DNA from: Gymnogyps californianus
Lineage: Eukaryota; Chordata; Aves; Accipitriformes; Cathartidae
Direction of reading: 5' to 3'
DNA: 64,000 nt
Assembly: GCF_018139145.2 (NCBI RefSeq)
Contig: NC_059486.1
Location: 6,386,001 to 6,450,000, forward strand
Shown: positions 52,401 through 64,000 of the stretch, one piece after another
How the letters are laid out: each line of letters begins with the position of its first letter
Numbering within the stretch: the stretch's first letter is position 1
Translations under genes and position numbers: made by a program
Notes under the pieces: model-generated
The model's database searches: none
What the model saw: only the letters and a program-made list of their open reading frames with translations
What the model was told of the DNA's origin: nothing

Positions 52401-55190
52401 ACTTAACTGTCTTGGATCATCAGCAGACATCGTCTAGCTAGATTTCAGCAAAGCACTTTATAAGGTATCTCATGGGAATATTATGCTCTCAGGGAAAACG
52501 AGGATTAGCACGTGGCTTGTACAGTAGAAGAGGGGCTAACGACGGGAGACTGCACAGGAAGGAAAGTCATAAGGGTGGAATTCTGCCAGCACAAGGTTGA
52601 TATATTTATGAATGTTAATTCTACTACTTCTGTACAGATTCACTGGATAATATTAGGATTCTGCAGAAGCATCTGTATATACAAACGTCTCAGAGGAGCT
52701 GAGGGCCCCTCTTCCTTTGCCTTTGTACCCATTGAATGGTACTTGCCTGGTCTAGTCTCTGCAAGAGGAAATGACCCTTTCTGGTGCTGCCGTCCCCTGC
52801 TGTGTTTCGGAGAGATTTACTGCTCTCTGCTCACTGACTGTACTTGGGAGCTGGTATAAAAGCAAATACCTAAGGGATGCATACATCAGCAAAACTTGTT
52901 CTCCCTGATTACTCAAGTTAGGCCAGGGATGGGCTTTCTGTCAAAGGAAGGATTGTAAGTCTGGATCTGTCTTCCTCGGGCAAGGTCAGAATTTCTCCCT
53001 AAGTCTGCTCCTGTCCACATATCTGAGCTTGGAAGGAGAAGGGGATAGTCCTACCTAGCATGTCAAAGGAGAGACAACGTTCCTGGCCGATGCCAATACC
53101 AATGGCGAAGTGAGATCTTCTTTCTATGGCGTGTATAACCAAGCAGATAGCTGTACATGAGCATCAGGGTCATCCTGCCTCGGACTCATGGTACTCAGTG
53201 CAGCTGCTACTGCTGTACAGTGGCAAAGTAAAGGTCATTTCCCCGCTTGGCAGACTTGGCAGGGAGATGATGGAAGAGAAGCACCTGGGGGAGCAGGTAC
53301 TTGGGTGGAATGACTGAGGGAGTCCCAGATAGTACAAGAGGGTGAGATTCAAAGATGACAAGGGAGAAGAGATCATATGGGACTGGAAAAGAGGAAGGAA
53401 GGTATCCAGAATAAAATTAAAACAAGGGGTGGAGTACTGTGGGAGGATACAGACAGGGACTTACCTTGGCAGCAGTCTGGAAAGGATGTTTTTCTTCCCT
53501 TTTTCTTTCCCAACCTCTACCCTTTCTCATCTTTCCCACATAGATACCTTAACCAGCTTCCTCCATGGCAAGTCAGTCCAGCACGGGTTCTGAACTGCTC
53601 AGCTCTCAGCGACTGGTCGATCTGTGCTGTTTCTTTTTGTTGAGATGCTCTTCTCCCCTTTCCATTTTCCCATGTGGGAATATGATACCAAGAACAAACC
53701 TTCGGATCTGTCCCACCGACAGGAGGTGATGTGTTAACAGGGAGAAGTGAAGGGAGCCATCCATGCCTAGCACTTCGGAGCTGTTTCCTCTCCCACTCAG
53801 GGTTGTTTGCTAAAGAGGTGTTTTGGTTTAACTGTAGCTTATTGGATTATGTGATTATGGCATTTGAATTCTTTATTAGATCTCTTCTATCTTGGTCCCT
53901 GGGGTTGAGAGGGACTTGTTTTCTGGCCTTTGATGTGTTTGAAAAGTCAGGCTATTTGTATCACTGCTCCTTGGCTTTGATTCTTTGACTCCTTCTCTGG
54001 GGAGCGTTCTGATGTGCAGAGCTCAGCTTTGTGTGTGTCTGCTGCATGGGATGTCTTTGTGGTTTGTTTTTGTACCGGGCACAAATCACCCCTCCTGCTC
54101 CCTTCTTTGCAAGTTGTCGTGAAAGCAGGCTATTGCTGACCAGTTCTTTTGGAAAACTTGTGTTTGCTGAAAGCTGTACAGAAAATTCAGTATTTTGAGA
54201 GACACAGTACCTTCGCTTGGAGGGGATGGGTGGCATTGCAGGGTGGCATTGCAGCAATGCTCCGATTTCCCCATAGCCCCTTTCTCCCATGTCTAGAAAA
54301 AAATCTTATCTTATAGTTCACTTATCAAAAGAATATTCCTCACATTCTGCTGTATTTGCTCTTTCCTGATGATTTTGACTGAGGTGCCAGGAGAGGACTC
54401 CTCCTAACCCCATAGTGGGAAGTGAGAAGCTTCTACTCTGGTGCTTCGCCACAAAGCAGCATCCTGTGAGCAGAATATCAGAGAAGGGAAATTTGCTTAG
54501 CCTGCAAGAAAAGGTCAGGCCCAGCCCGGTAAACCCTGCCAAGAAGGGTCAGTGTGGTGAACCAACTTACGCTTCATTTGTCACCTGTCAGTGCTGAGCG
54601 CAATACACTTAATAGCACAGTAGTGGAAAGGACAAAGGGGATTTCTGATGGGGAGAAGTGAGGTAAGCCATAATTAACTAGAACGCTGAAGGAAAAACTC
54701 CATCTTGGAGCTGCTGGGTTTCTGTTGTGAGCTCAGATGTTTTCACACGCGCTCCTAACACACAGCACAGCCCCTCCTGTATGCCCTAACACCCGTCCAC
54801 AGTTGCATTCTCCACAGTGTGTCATATCAGGAAATGGGACCAAATAAAAGGATGACTGAACCTTTGTGGACATCGGCAGTGAATGCAGTATGAAGATCTG
54901 TGAGGCTGAGTGTTCCTGCCGGTGCAGAGCACAGGCTCAGTCTGAGGTGTTGACTGAGGGAGCAGAGAGGAGTCTACCATGCTTATGTTAATTCTGGAAT
55001 TAATCTCCCCACCCAGCATGGGTGAAAAAGGGGCTCATCGGCCCCAAGGAGGACAGTGTTGTTGTTAATGGTCACCCTGGCAACAAGAAACAAGGGGTTC
55101 CCCCCTGCCCCGCCTTTCCTTTCCCTGTAAGATGAGCTAATGCCTGTATCTGTAGTGGCTGGTTTGTGTATAACCTCTCCTGCATGAATG
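49440..55190. other. Non-coding DNA, no gene recognised
   Basis: It includes a further weak MIR-like piece (TTACAGATGGGGAAAATGAG at about 50351-50370), an isolated AATAAA at about 50776, a homeodomain-rich patch at 50084-50101 (GCAATTATGCTAATTATT) and a 13-bp direct duplication GGGTGGCATTGCA at 54228-54253. No coding exon supported. Confidence 0.5.
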
Positions 55191-55197
55191 GTTACTG

Positions 55198-55335
55198 CCA
55201 CATTCCTGTTTTTCCCAACACTGAGAACATGCATGTTTTCTGCTTTTGTTCCTGAGTAGTTTCCAGCCACATTCCTGCTTTTCCTGACACTGAGAACATG
55301 CATGTTTTCTGCTTTTGTTCCTGAGTAGTTTCCAG
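55198..55335. repeat. Tandem duplication, two 69-bp units
   Basis: Units 55198-55266 and 55267-55335 both begin CCACATTCCTG and end GAGTAGTTTCCAG. I count three or so mismatches, all in the first 25 bases. Since 69 is a multiple of three, reading frames stay open across both copies on the - strand, giving two repeating ORFs that look protein-like but have no other support. Confidence 0.9.
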
Positions 55336-55339
55336 TCAG

Positions 55340-58035
55340 TGCCATGTCCCTGTATAACAGACACACGTGTACCCCATGGCACAGGCTGCTTCAGTGTTGA
55401 AGCATGTGCTAGTTGGAAACAAGCAGTTCGGTGACCTTTTTCTCCCAAGGCATAGTTTGCGAGGGCTGCCAGTGCCCAAGCAGTGATTTGGTTCCCACAT
55501 CCTGCTCATCGTATGTGAGAGCTGCTCTTGTTTTACATGGTGACAACTGGCAGAGCAGGCTGTGAATGCTGAGCCTGCATTCTACCTCACCCCCAATACT
55601 TGTAGCTTAAGTGGGCCTGAACTATTTTTAAAGGAAATCTTTCAAGTGTCGTTAACAACAAAGTCATAATGGCAGCCTCTGACGCAGCTGGAAAACATCT
55701 GCAAACACTTGGAACAGGTAACAGTCTGATGAGGGCAAAGTTGTATCAGACTGCACATGGCTCTTGGGGATTAAAAGCCTTAGCTGGTGGGGTTAGCACG
55801 ACCTCTGGTTTGGCTTGGAAGCACATTGTGTTCAGGAAATATTGGTAAATCATGGCAGCTCCTTGCTTCTGGAGAGTGTCAGGATGTAGGATACCAAACG
55901 AAAAGATAATTTACCTGACAAATGTAGCCCTACTCTTTATGGAATGTTCTTCTTGAATTTGCTCATTATTCAAAAGTTGTTGGATTTCTGTGCCGTTTTG
56001 AAGGGTGGGGAATGAGCTTTTTGGGTTGTCATAGGCTGTCTTTTAAACAGCTGCCTGCACTTGGTAACTGTGGTCACTGTTTGTGGTTAAATGACTAATG
56101 TTTTACATTCCCTAATCTTGAAAATAGTTATGGTGCAGATTTTGCTGGGATTAATTTTGTTGTTCTGTTTCTGTAAAGACTTAGGCAAGTGGCTTTCTGC
56201 TGATGCAGACAATCACGGAAAGCATATTCAAAGCTTCATTTTTTGCAGAAATCATGGCAAGAGCACAGCAGTGACAAAAAGAGTGATTCCCATAGCCAAA
56301 TAAATATTTGTGATGTTTCTTTTGCTATATTTGCTCTGAGGAGTGTGTGTATGGTCAGGATGTCATGATTTTTATGTTCCTGCTATTTTGGCTTGAGATC
56401 TGTGTGGTGATAGGGAGACTCGAGACTCCAAGGTGTGAGGACCACACCGTGTTGTGAATATAGCAAAAAGACAGTATTATGTTCTGTGTCCTCTTCACCT
56501 ACCACCTCGGGATTACCATTGGCTCAACAACTTTTTTTTTTTTAAATCATTTTAGTTGAAATGCCAGGTGAAGTAGATTTGGAGATCTACATATTTTTCT
56601 GATCGTTAAGGAGCCATTAAACAGCACTGCAGTTGCCCCATACATGATGCTATTATTTTTGATGTCAGGAAAGCCACAGGTCATCTTTTCTCTCCTCTCC
56701 TAATACAGCACACTTCTCACTTGAAGCAGGCACACTCAGAGCATGGAGCACCTTCTAAACACAAAAAAAGAAAGCAGAGCTTCAGGGCTCCAGCTGTTGC
56801 TTATGGTGTCTTCTGGACCTGTGTGGTGCTGTTTGGCAGAGCAGTCCAAACTGCTACTAGGTTAGAAAGACTCTGATTTTATAGGCCTCTCATTTTAATT
56901 TTATCAGATACGCTTTATGCAGAGTAAATAATGTCAAAAGACCTTGTTGGAAAGACCATGGCAGAAGTTCTATATCTGCACAGTAACATATGTGTTGGAG
57001 ACACTGTTACTGAGTCAGGGTTTACCAAGAAGACTTTTCAGGGTTTGCAAAGAGGGGGAGAGGGCTTGGGTTTTTAAGCTTAAAGGGGAGAATTCAGTTT
57101 AAATATTTTCTTGCAGTTTCAAATCTGATTTAAGACTGTCTAAGAGAACAGCAAATATTCTTCCTCTTCCTCATCTCCTCTTTTAAATTTACTGTAAGTA
57201 CCTGGTAATACTTCAAGTAACTGCTTTGTGTCTCACTATATCAATCATCGTGGACTAATCCATGAGAAGGCTTGTCTGTGGGATGTCCAATTGACCTTAA
57301 TTTAAGCATTCTTGGGAGCGGAGCAAGGAGGCATGTGTCTACCAGCAAAACAGGGGAATACTGGGGTTCAAAACTTGGTCTGTACACAAGTTCCGTATCT
57401 GCATAAATTATATTGGTAAGGAGTAGGATTCTTTGTCAAAAGCACTGGGACAGCCTCTAGGCTATATAAAATTATGCAGCTATGAGGGCATATTAACAAA
57501 TGCAGATGTTAATTCATTAACATTATTCTCTTCCCCTAAAGAAAACACTTGCATCACAGTCAGATTAGAGGCAAACATTGTCTTCCAGATTCAGCTGTGC
57601 CAGTAAAAGATGTTACTGTCACCAACTGATGTTACTCTCTACACCGATCACCGGAAGAGCCCCAGGCAAAGTTGAGTGTCTGTCTTAAGCAGTTTCAATT
57701 GTTGGCCAGAGCAAACCTGTTGGCTCTGCCTGAAGAAAATTAGGGAGTGCTCACAAGAAGCGTTCCTTTGGCAAATCGGTGGAAACACAACCTGTGCAAG
57801 GACAGAAGAGATGGGAGGAGTAAGCGAGCAGCTGGGAGAGGTAAGCGCTAGTTCTGGGTGATGATGACTGGCCGTGTCCTTAAACACCTTTGTACCACTG
57901 GAGTGATAGCAGAAAACTCTCTGCATGTAGACACATCTTTTGTTATTGCTTATAAAGGAAAGTTTCAGCAAATCTTAGATGTCTTCTTTACCTGTCATAA
58001 AGAAGCAAACTAGGGTAGGTACCACTTTTATATAA
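55340..58035. other. Non-coding DNA, one exon-like segment
   Basis: No family recognised. A segment at about 57693-57840 has an acceptor-like TCTTAAGCAG and a strong donor GAG|GTAAGC with one open frame; it is treated as a candidate only. Confidence 0.45.
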
Positions 58036-58040
58036 CTTTT

Positions 58041-58152
58041 AAGGTGCCTGCCCAAGGTTACGTGAAGTCAGTGGCAGTGACAGACCTAGAAACAGAACAT
58101 AGGAGTCCTGGCTTTTTAGCTGTCTTCGCTAACCATTAGATGATACTTCCTC
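58041..58152 (+). mobile_element. MIR-type SINE, 3' part
   Basis: GCCCAAGGTTACGTGAAGTC, then AGTGGCAG, ACATAGGAGTCCTGGCT and CTAACCATTAGATGATACTT form the familiar MIR/CORE-SINE block as found in sauropsid genomes. The upstream half is too eroded to place. Confidence 0.72.
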
Positions 58153-61100
58153 CAGATGTTTCAATAAGGGGTGCTATAAAAAGTTCCTGACGTTGCTGTT
58201 GCAATTCCTCATTTCCAAAGGGCTGCCTGCCTTTATGTTTTTAATATCATTGCTTTGAAGCACCATAGCTAGAAGTGACAGCGCCAGAAATAATAATAAC
58301 AATAATAATCTGCATAGCACAACAGGCATTTTACCAGCATGTAGGAAGACAAAGGTCTCTGTGTGTTTTGTATTAGCACACTGAAAAAGTCTTACTGAGT
58401 CTATCTGGAATGCATAGGTGGGAACCTTAACCCCTCATATGCTGAGAAGAAAATTGTATGCAGACCTGAGAGCTGAATTAAATGAATAAAAGGGCACATG
58501 AGCTTCATTCCTTTGGCAGTGGGAGGTCTTTCTGGACCATATGCCTTGACAGCCTTGTTCAAGCTTAGTATTTAATATCCATGTGACACCAGAGTAGTTA
58601 ATTTACAAGTATTTTTCCAGTTTCTTCAGTCATATCTAATTATTCTTTACCATAGACCAGAAAAGACAGAGGAAAGGCAAAAGCTAACCCAAATCTTAAA
58701 ATTCTTTTTTCCTCTGCAAATTCCATCCTTATTTCTGCCATGGCCCATGTTCAAAACCCAAACAATAAAACATACAGCTGTGACATAGGGGAATTGTCCA
58801 AAAAGGACGATGTCTGAAGGTTTATGATTAGGTTTTATATTCCTTCTGTCTACAGAGCAGCACTTCCTGAATGTTTCTGTGGTGGGAAAAGCATCCCAGC
58901 CATTTCCCCTTGTGGATGATGGTGTAATTAGAGCTGTAAAGAAAGAACCCATGACACTAAAAGGCTATAAGTGCTGCAGATTTAGGACAACAGGTTTCTA
59001 TGGAAACTGAAGTGAAAATAGGGCTTTAAATGGGTGAATAACAATAATATAGAGTTCTCAGTTTGGATCAGTCTGTAAGTTGCACTAAAATACAGCCTGC
59101 CTTTCTGGCAGTTACTTGCATAACCTTTTCCATGGTGCTCTCAGTGAAACCTTCCCCCCCCCAAACTCTTAATTTTTATACAGAAACATTCTTTCCTTAA
59201 AAAGGAAAGATGAGGAATTTCCAAAGGATGGCATGCACCCATTTAGAGACGTTATCAAAATAATTTGAGCTTAATATAGGGAAATATGCAACATAATAAG
59301 TTATGGCATCCATTGTCATCACTAGTACTACTGTGTTGGAGTCTTTGGTAGTAGCTGAATATTTTCCTGCATCAGATGGAATATGAAGTCGTCTTATATT
59401 CTGGTTCAGTGATGGTGCACTGGAAAGATGGGGCAATGCCAATGATACGTTTGCGATACCTCTGTGTAATTCACTGCGTGCTGTACTTGCCAGTTCTTGA
59501 TAGCTAATTGTCTCCTGAAATCCTGCTGGAATGCTTTGCAGTCTGAGACTAGTTCTCGTGTCTGCAGTGGGAGATCCTTTCCTTTGGCTGTCCAGTTTCT
59601 GAGGAAATATGGAACACTCTCTTACTGGCAGGAAGCCTTTCCAGGATTTTCGGTAGAATATGGTGTCTTGCATTGGCTGTGCCATGCTTTAAGCAACACT
59701 TGAAAATGCCACTGCTAGAAATGCTCCAGGAAAGAACAAAAGGGGACTTGACATTCTTTGCACTGTGATATTTTTTTTTTTTCTTGTTGAGCATTTAACA
59801 ACAGTGGCATGATGGAACTGCAGCGAGGGAAAGATTGAACTGCTAGTGGCAGAAATACCCATATGGTCCTGTTTGTTTCTGTATAAATAGCCATGCAAAC
59901 TTTGTAGTAATAAATATAAACTCAGGGATATTTAGGAGAAAACTATTGTAGATTACAGACTTCTCTGCAGCTAACCTGTGTAGGCTAAATATATAGAAAT
60001 ATATATGTGGAATTATTACTAAAATCAGTGGCGACCGAACTGGGACACATCTGTGCAGTAATTGACCCTAAGAGCTTATCATCCCCCTGGCACTCTGAAT
60101 GGTTCACGTTCTCTACAGCCTGAAACATGAATTAATTTTGCAAGCAGTGGACTAGAAGTCACATAAGCTGCAACTTAACTCTTTGCAAACCGTCCCAGAA
60201 GAAGAGCCAGCCTCATAACATGCTGCGTCTCTTTATCTGCCTGCACTGGTGCAAAACCACTGTTCCAAATGGGAATAACTTAAACCAGTCTGTTGCCAGT
60301 CATTGAGTCTGAGTCAAGATCCTGGTTTGTGGGAATGGGGTCTACAGCAACACCGTGTGTCCAAATGCCAGTGATTCCTGGTCCTACCATTTGAGTTTTA
60401 GTGAAATAATACAGGCTTCCCTGACTCTCCAGCTTTATATTGCCATAAATGAGAGAGAAACTGCTTCTCTGTGCGTGTGTCCAGAATCTCTCATTGCATG
60501 GCAAGCCAGGCAGATTCATGATTCTGGCTGCTCTGCTTGTGCAGGCTCAGGGCATCATCCAGATGCTGACGCGCTGGCTCCAGACAGCCTCCCCACAGAA
60601 TAAGTGCTGTTAAATTCTTGATCTGATTGGCAGCCCTGGGAATTCAATTCAAGTCCCTGGGGAGAGGCAGGAGAGCATTTCTTTTCTCTGTGGCTATTGT
60701 CATGAAAATGAATAAATCCTTCTCCCTCCCCCCCATCCTCAGGTTGTCACTGGCCTGGATTAATTTTGTGTACATTTTTCGTATTCCTTCCCTAGCTTCT
60801 TCTTGAGGAGGGGATTGCCTAATTCTCTGTTCAAGTTCAAAGCAAAGCCAAGCAACCTGGTAGGTGTGAATCCAGGAAGGGAAGACAAGTGACCTGCCTG
60901 AAGCCTCTCCAGCCTGATGGCTCTGTGAATGCCCGGTGCCCTGGTAAAGAGAGAGGCTCATCGGGGCCAATGGGAGCGAGGCCGGTCACACTGTCCATTT
61001 CCTTTAGCACATCTTATAATCATTCTCTTCTTATTAAGATATTACTTAACGATTTGCCCATGGATTTACCCATTCTTCTAGGCAAACACTAAGTTATTCA

Positions 61101-61950
61101 CGGCTGGGCTGGGGCCTAGCATGCTCCCCTTGTCTGCCTCCTATTCATCTGTGTGACATCTAACATGGGATATTAGCTCACGGCACTCACCAGTGAAGAG
61201 AGCAAGCCCCCATGCCGCAGTGTGGGTTAGGTCAGGCACAAATGAATTGGAGGTGAACAGCAGCTGGGACCCAGCGCAGGGGCTGGGCTGCAGCATTCAG
61301 CAATCACTGAGTGCCTTGGGGATGCTGCACTGCAGACGGGTAGCCAGCCTGCAGTGTCAGAGCAGAGACTACAGGGACCAGCCCTAACATGCCTATCTGA
61401 GGAAACCCTGTCTAGCCTTTGTTTCAGCAGAGCACTTAAGCGTAGTTAAACTTCATGCTCACGGAAGAGCTTGCAGGGGGAAAAATGGAAAAATAGATTT
61501 TTGCGCTGAATTTTTATTCACTGAAACTTTCTGCTCTGTCTCTTCCCTTTTGAAGGGAAAAATGAAAATAGAAATTTAGTTTTTTGGGAAGAAACTTTTT
61601 AGTTTTGAAAATGCTTTTTTTTAAAAGATCTGGTTTATGGTTAGTGAAATAAAATATTTTAATGGAAATGAAAAACTCCCCCAGAATTTTCTTTAGCAAA
61701 GCAACCAATATTTCTCAACCAGCTTTATTTATATGTTTAGAATTACTTACATGCTGAAGCATCCTGAATCAGAACTTTAACAGAAAAACCTTTTCTTAGC
61801 TACAATACCCATTTTAACTTGTGTAGGACATTAACTATAATAGTTATATGCTTTCTCTTTTATCTGATAATTATAGGTCTTTAAAAACCTTTTTTTAAGA
61901 AGTGTATGTAATTATTACATAGATTGGAGTTTTTACCTTTAAATGTCAGG

Positions 61951-61988
61951 CATTTGCATAAAATTTTGCATATATTAATGCTAATTAG
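61951..61988. promoter_or_regulatory. POU/homeodomain-like motif cluster
   Basis: Within 38 bp: an exact octamer ATTTGCAT (61952-61959), TTTTGCATAT, ATTAATG and the palindrome CTAATTAG. Dense packing of such sites is typical of conserved developmental enhancers. Conservation cannot be seen from one sequence. Confidence 0.35.
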
Positions 61989-63556
61989 GGCCATAGGAAG
62001 AGAAACAGAAATTCACTGAATTAGGACTCCAGTGTCAGAGGTCGGGCTGAAAAATACAGATGTTGACACCAGCTGTATTCCCCAAATCCTTGCACAATTG
62101 CAAAATTGTCTGATGTTTCTGTTGGTCATCATTCTGTCAGGCTGGTTAGGAGTGCTGACACGTGTGCTGCTGTTGCTGCACCGTAGTGTTAATACCTTGT
62201 TGAGCTGAATGAGAAACTTGCACCTCTTTTTAAGGCAATTGATTTAGTGATTTATAATCTGCGGGCTAGAGGCTCCCTGAGGCTCTTCTGAGAGCGCCAA
62301 AGGAAAGTGAGCCTGTTGTTAGTGTGCTTAGATATGCTATACAAAGCCTAGGACATCCACTGGGAAATTTTTAGGATCTGCAACCTGGAAAAGGTTGATA
62401 ACTGTTGATTCAGACTGTCAGCAGTCTCAGCAGCCGGAGCTGCTCCTGGTTAAGATCTGGACATTTCCTCTCCAGCCTTCACCTGGGGTTCTGGGTCTGT
62501 TCTCAGTCATTCTGTGTTCACAAAAGCATTATAAAAATAGAAAGTGTTCAGGGAGAAGTGGTTATTCTTAGAAACATGAGGTCGCTTCCACACAAAGAGA
62601 GATTATTTAGGTTGGAGAGGGGGATAGTAATGGAGAGTTATTCTAGAAGCATGTGAAATGAGGACTAGTACAATGATGGTAAGGAACTCCCCTTTTGCAT
62701 TTTAGAGTAGAAGAGGAAGGAGATGTTGAATAACTTTGAAAGGCGACATTTTTAAAATGGCTAAAGAAAATGTTCTGTCACATGCTGCAGAATATCTTGC
62801 CAAAAGGTAGCACTGGGCCAGGAGTTCAGCAGGATCCAAAGAACTAGAGAGGAGAATTTTCCAAAGCAGAAAAAACAAGCTGGGCATCGAACTCCCTGTG
62901 GAAATTAATTGAATGCTGAACTTGCATTTGTCATCTTGGGACCCCCTCATTGTCTCTAAATGCTGGGAACCTCAACAGTTGAATTAAAAAGGATAAAGTG
63001 AAATAAAATGGTAAAGCTACAAGAACCCTGTATGTCAAGGCATAAACCTCTGACTTGTGCTTGCTAGGAAGGAGCTTTCCCCCTGGGCAGATTGTTCTGT
63101 AATTTGCCCGCTATGAAGCTCCCCACACTTAACTAAAAGGAAAACAAGCAAAAGAATTCCAGTTTATGAAGCACTGAAATCCCAGAATGCATGAAATCCT
63201 GAGCCGCTGAACAGAATTTCAGTCACTCCGAAGCAGGGTGAAGGCGCCGCTGTTCACGTGGGTGGTGCTGTGCTGTGCTGGCTGCCTGCCTGTGGCCATC
63301 CCACCTGGCGCTCGCCTGTGTTGAATTTGGAATGGGAAGGAAGGCTGAGCATGCTTGAAGGGGAAATTATTTTTCTGAACTTGTTTGAATGTTGATGTTA
63401 ATTTGTCATGTTTTATGATAAATACGTGAGTATCTGGAAGCTTTTCTTCTCCAATAGTCAGTGCAACAAATCTGCACTGTCCCAGAGCAGCCTTCCCCAG
63501 CACCTAAATCTCTTATAGAAGGATTTCTTTCAAAGCACAGGCCGCTTGCATACAAG

Positions 63557-63580
63557 CTAAATGAGCATATTCTCATTTAG
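63557..63580. repeat. Perfect 9-bp hairpin with 6-base loop, next to TAATTAATTTAT
   Basis: CTAAATGAG, loop CATATT, CTCATTTAG. Five bases on comes TAATTAATTTATGATG. A perfect 9-bp stem is expected a few times by chance in 64 kb. Confidence 0.5.
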
Positions 63581-64000
63581 GAAGTAATTAATTTATGATG
63601 AGCAAGGGCTGAAAAGGAGACAGTTGCAATGGAGGCACTGTAGCCAAATAGTATCAGCATTTAGGTACAGCATTTGTATCTGTAGATAAACAGCAATGCT
63701 GTAATAGTATTGTTCTGTCCGTCTGTGTAACATGAGAATGGCACATACACAGGTGAATATATGGAACCAAATCATGATATTTTCTTTGAGACCTGCCTTT
63801 GTGCTATTTTAAGATGGCATCATTTTCTAATACTGATAGCAGCAAGCTTGCTGTGGTTTATAAACCTTTAACTCAGCAGTGGTCCGGGATGGAAAAAGAG
63901 CCCACCTACCTGCATAAAAGTCATCCCCCTGCATCTTGCTTGCAGTTTGAATACTAGAAAAGCAGGGCTTTTTTACCAAATTAATATGTAAAAGCTAAGT

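Larger units (their letters stand above)
58160..64000. other. Non-coding DNA with AT-rich motif clusters; no gene assigned
   Basis: Contains an AAT/AAC-rich simple repeat (58288-58310), a T14 run (about 59769), a C9 run near 59153, a 162-codon ORF on the - strand (59197-59685) that I do not recognise, a POU/homeodomain-like cluster at 61951-61988 and a hairpin at 63557-63580. No exon of a known gene was found. Confidence 0.5.

Noticed and set aside
62575..62880. Possible old CR1 or LINE-like segment (TTTAGGTTGGAGAGGGGGAT)
   Set aside because: Only a short stretch is reminiscent of CR1; the rest could not be aligned by eye, so no element is called.

Overview
The window is vertebrate nuclear DNA, almost certainly from a bird and probably a neoavian one. 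Three things point there: a CR1 LINE tail of avian type, a solo LTR of a family I recognise from bird genomes, and short introns (36 coding exons of one gene within 30 kb). The species assignment is inference.

Left part (1-6464). This is one large intron of PI4KA, which is read on the + strand. Nested in it on the - strand is SERPIND1 (heparin cofactor II), the same nested arrangement as in mammals. Only its first coding exon is in the window: signal peptide, acidic hirudin-like tail, heparin-binding helix D and the first half of the serpin fold. Exons 3-5 should lie beyond the left edge. C/EBP-like and HNF1-like sites upstream of the exon suggest a liver promoter.

Middle part (6465-36720). 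These are the last 36 coding exons of PI4KA, encoding 1,326 residues from LTRRLPPI to the terminal DIPY and a TGA at 36065-36067. All introns are GT-AG, every splice phase closes, and the summed coding length (3,981 nt) divides by three, so the copy looks intact. The helical PIK domain and the kinase domain (ATP lysine, DRHNGN loop, DFG) are complete. A 3' UTR with AATAAA signals follows. The introns hold the solo LTR, the CR1 tail, simple repeats and a cluster of interleaved inverted repeats.

Right part (36.9-64 kb). About 400 bp after the PI4KA end comes a dense CpG island (about 37.08-37.78 kb) with an internal GC-rich minisatellite of about 17/34-bp period. It looks like a TATA-less promoter, but I found no recognisable coding exon in the following 26 kb. 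The gene may have a long first intron, or the transcript may be non-coding. That stretch carries old MIR-like SINE pieces, a 69-bp tandem duplication, a CTCF-like site and AT-rich homeodomain/POU-like clusters.

The two genes do not share a pathway: PI4KA makes plasma-membrane PI4P in all cells, and SERPIND1 is a secreted thrombin inhibitor. Their link is positional. I found no convincing new biological system. The best leads are the orphan CpG island, the interleaved inverted repeats and an unassigned 162-codon ORF.
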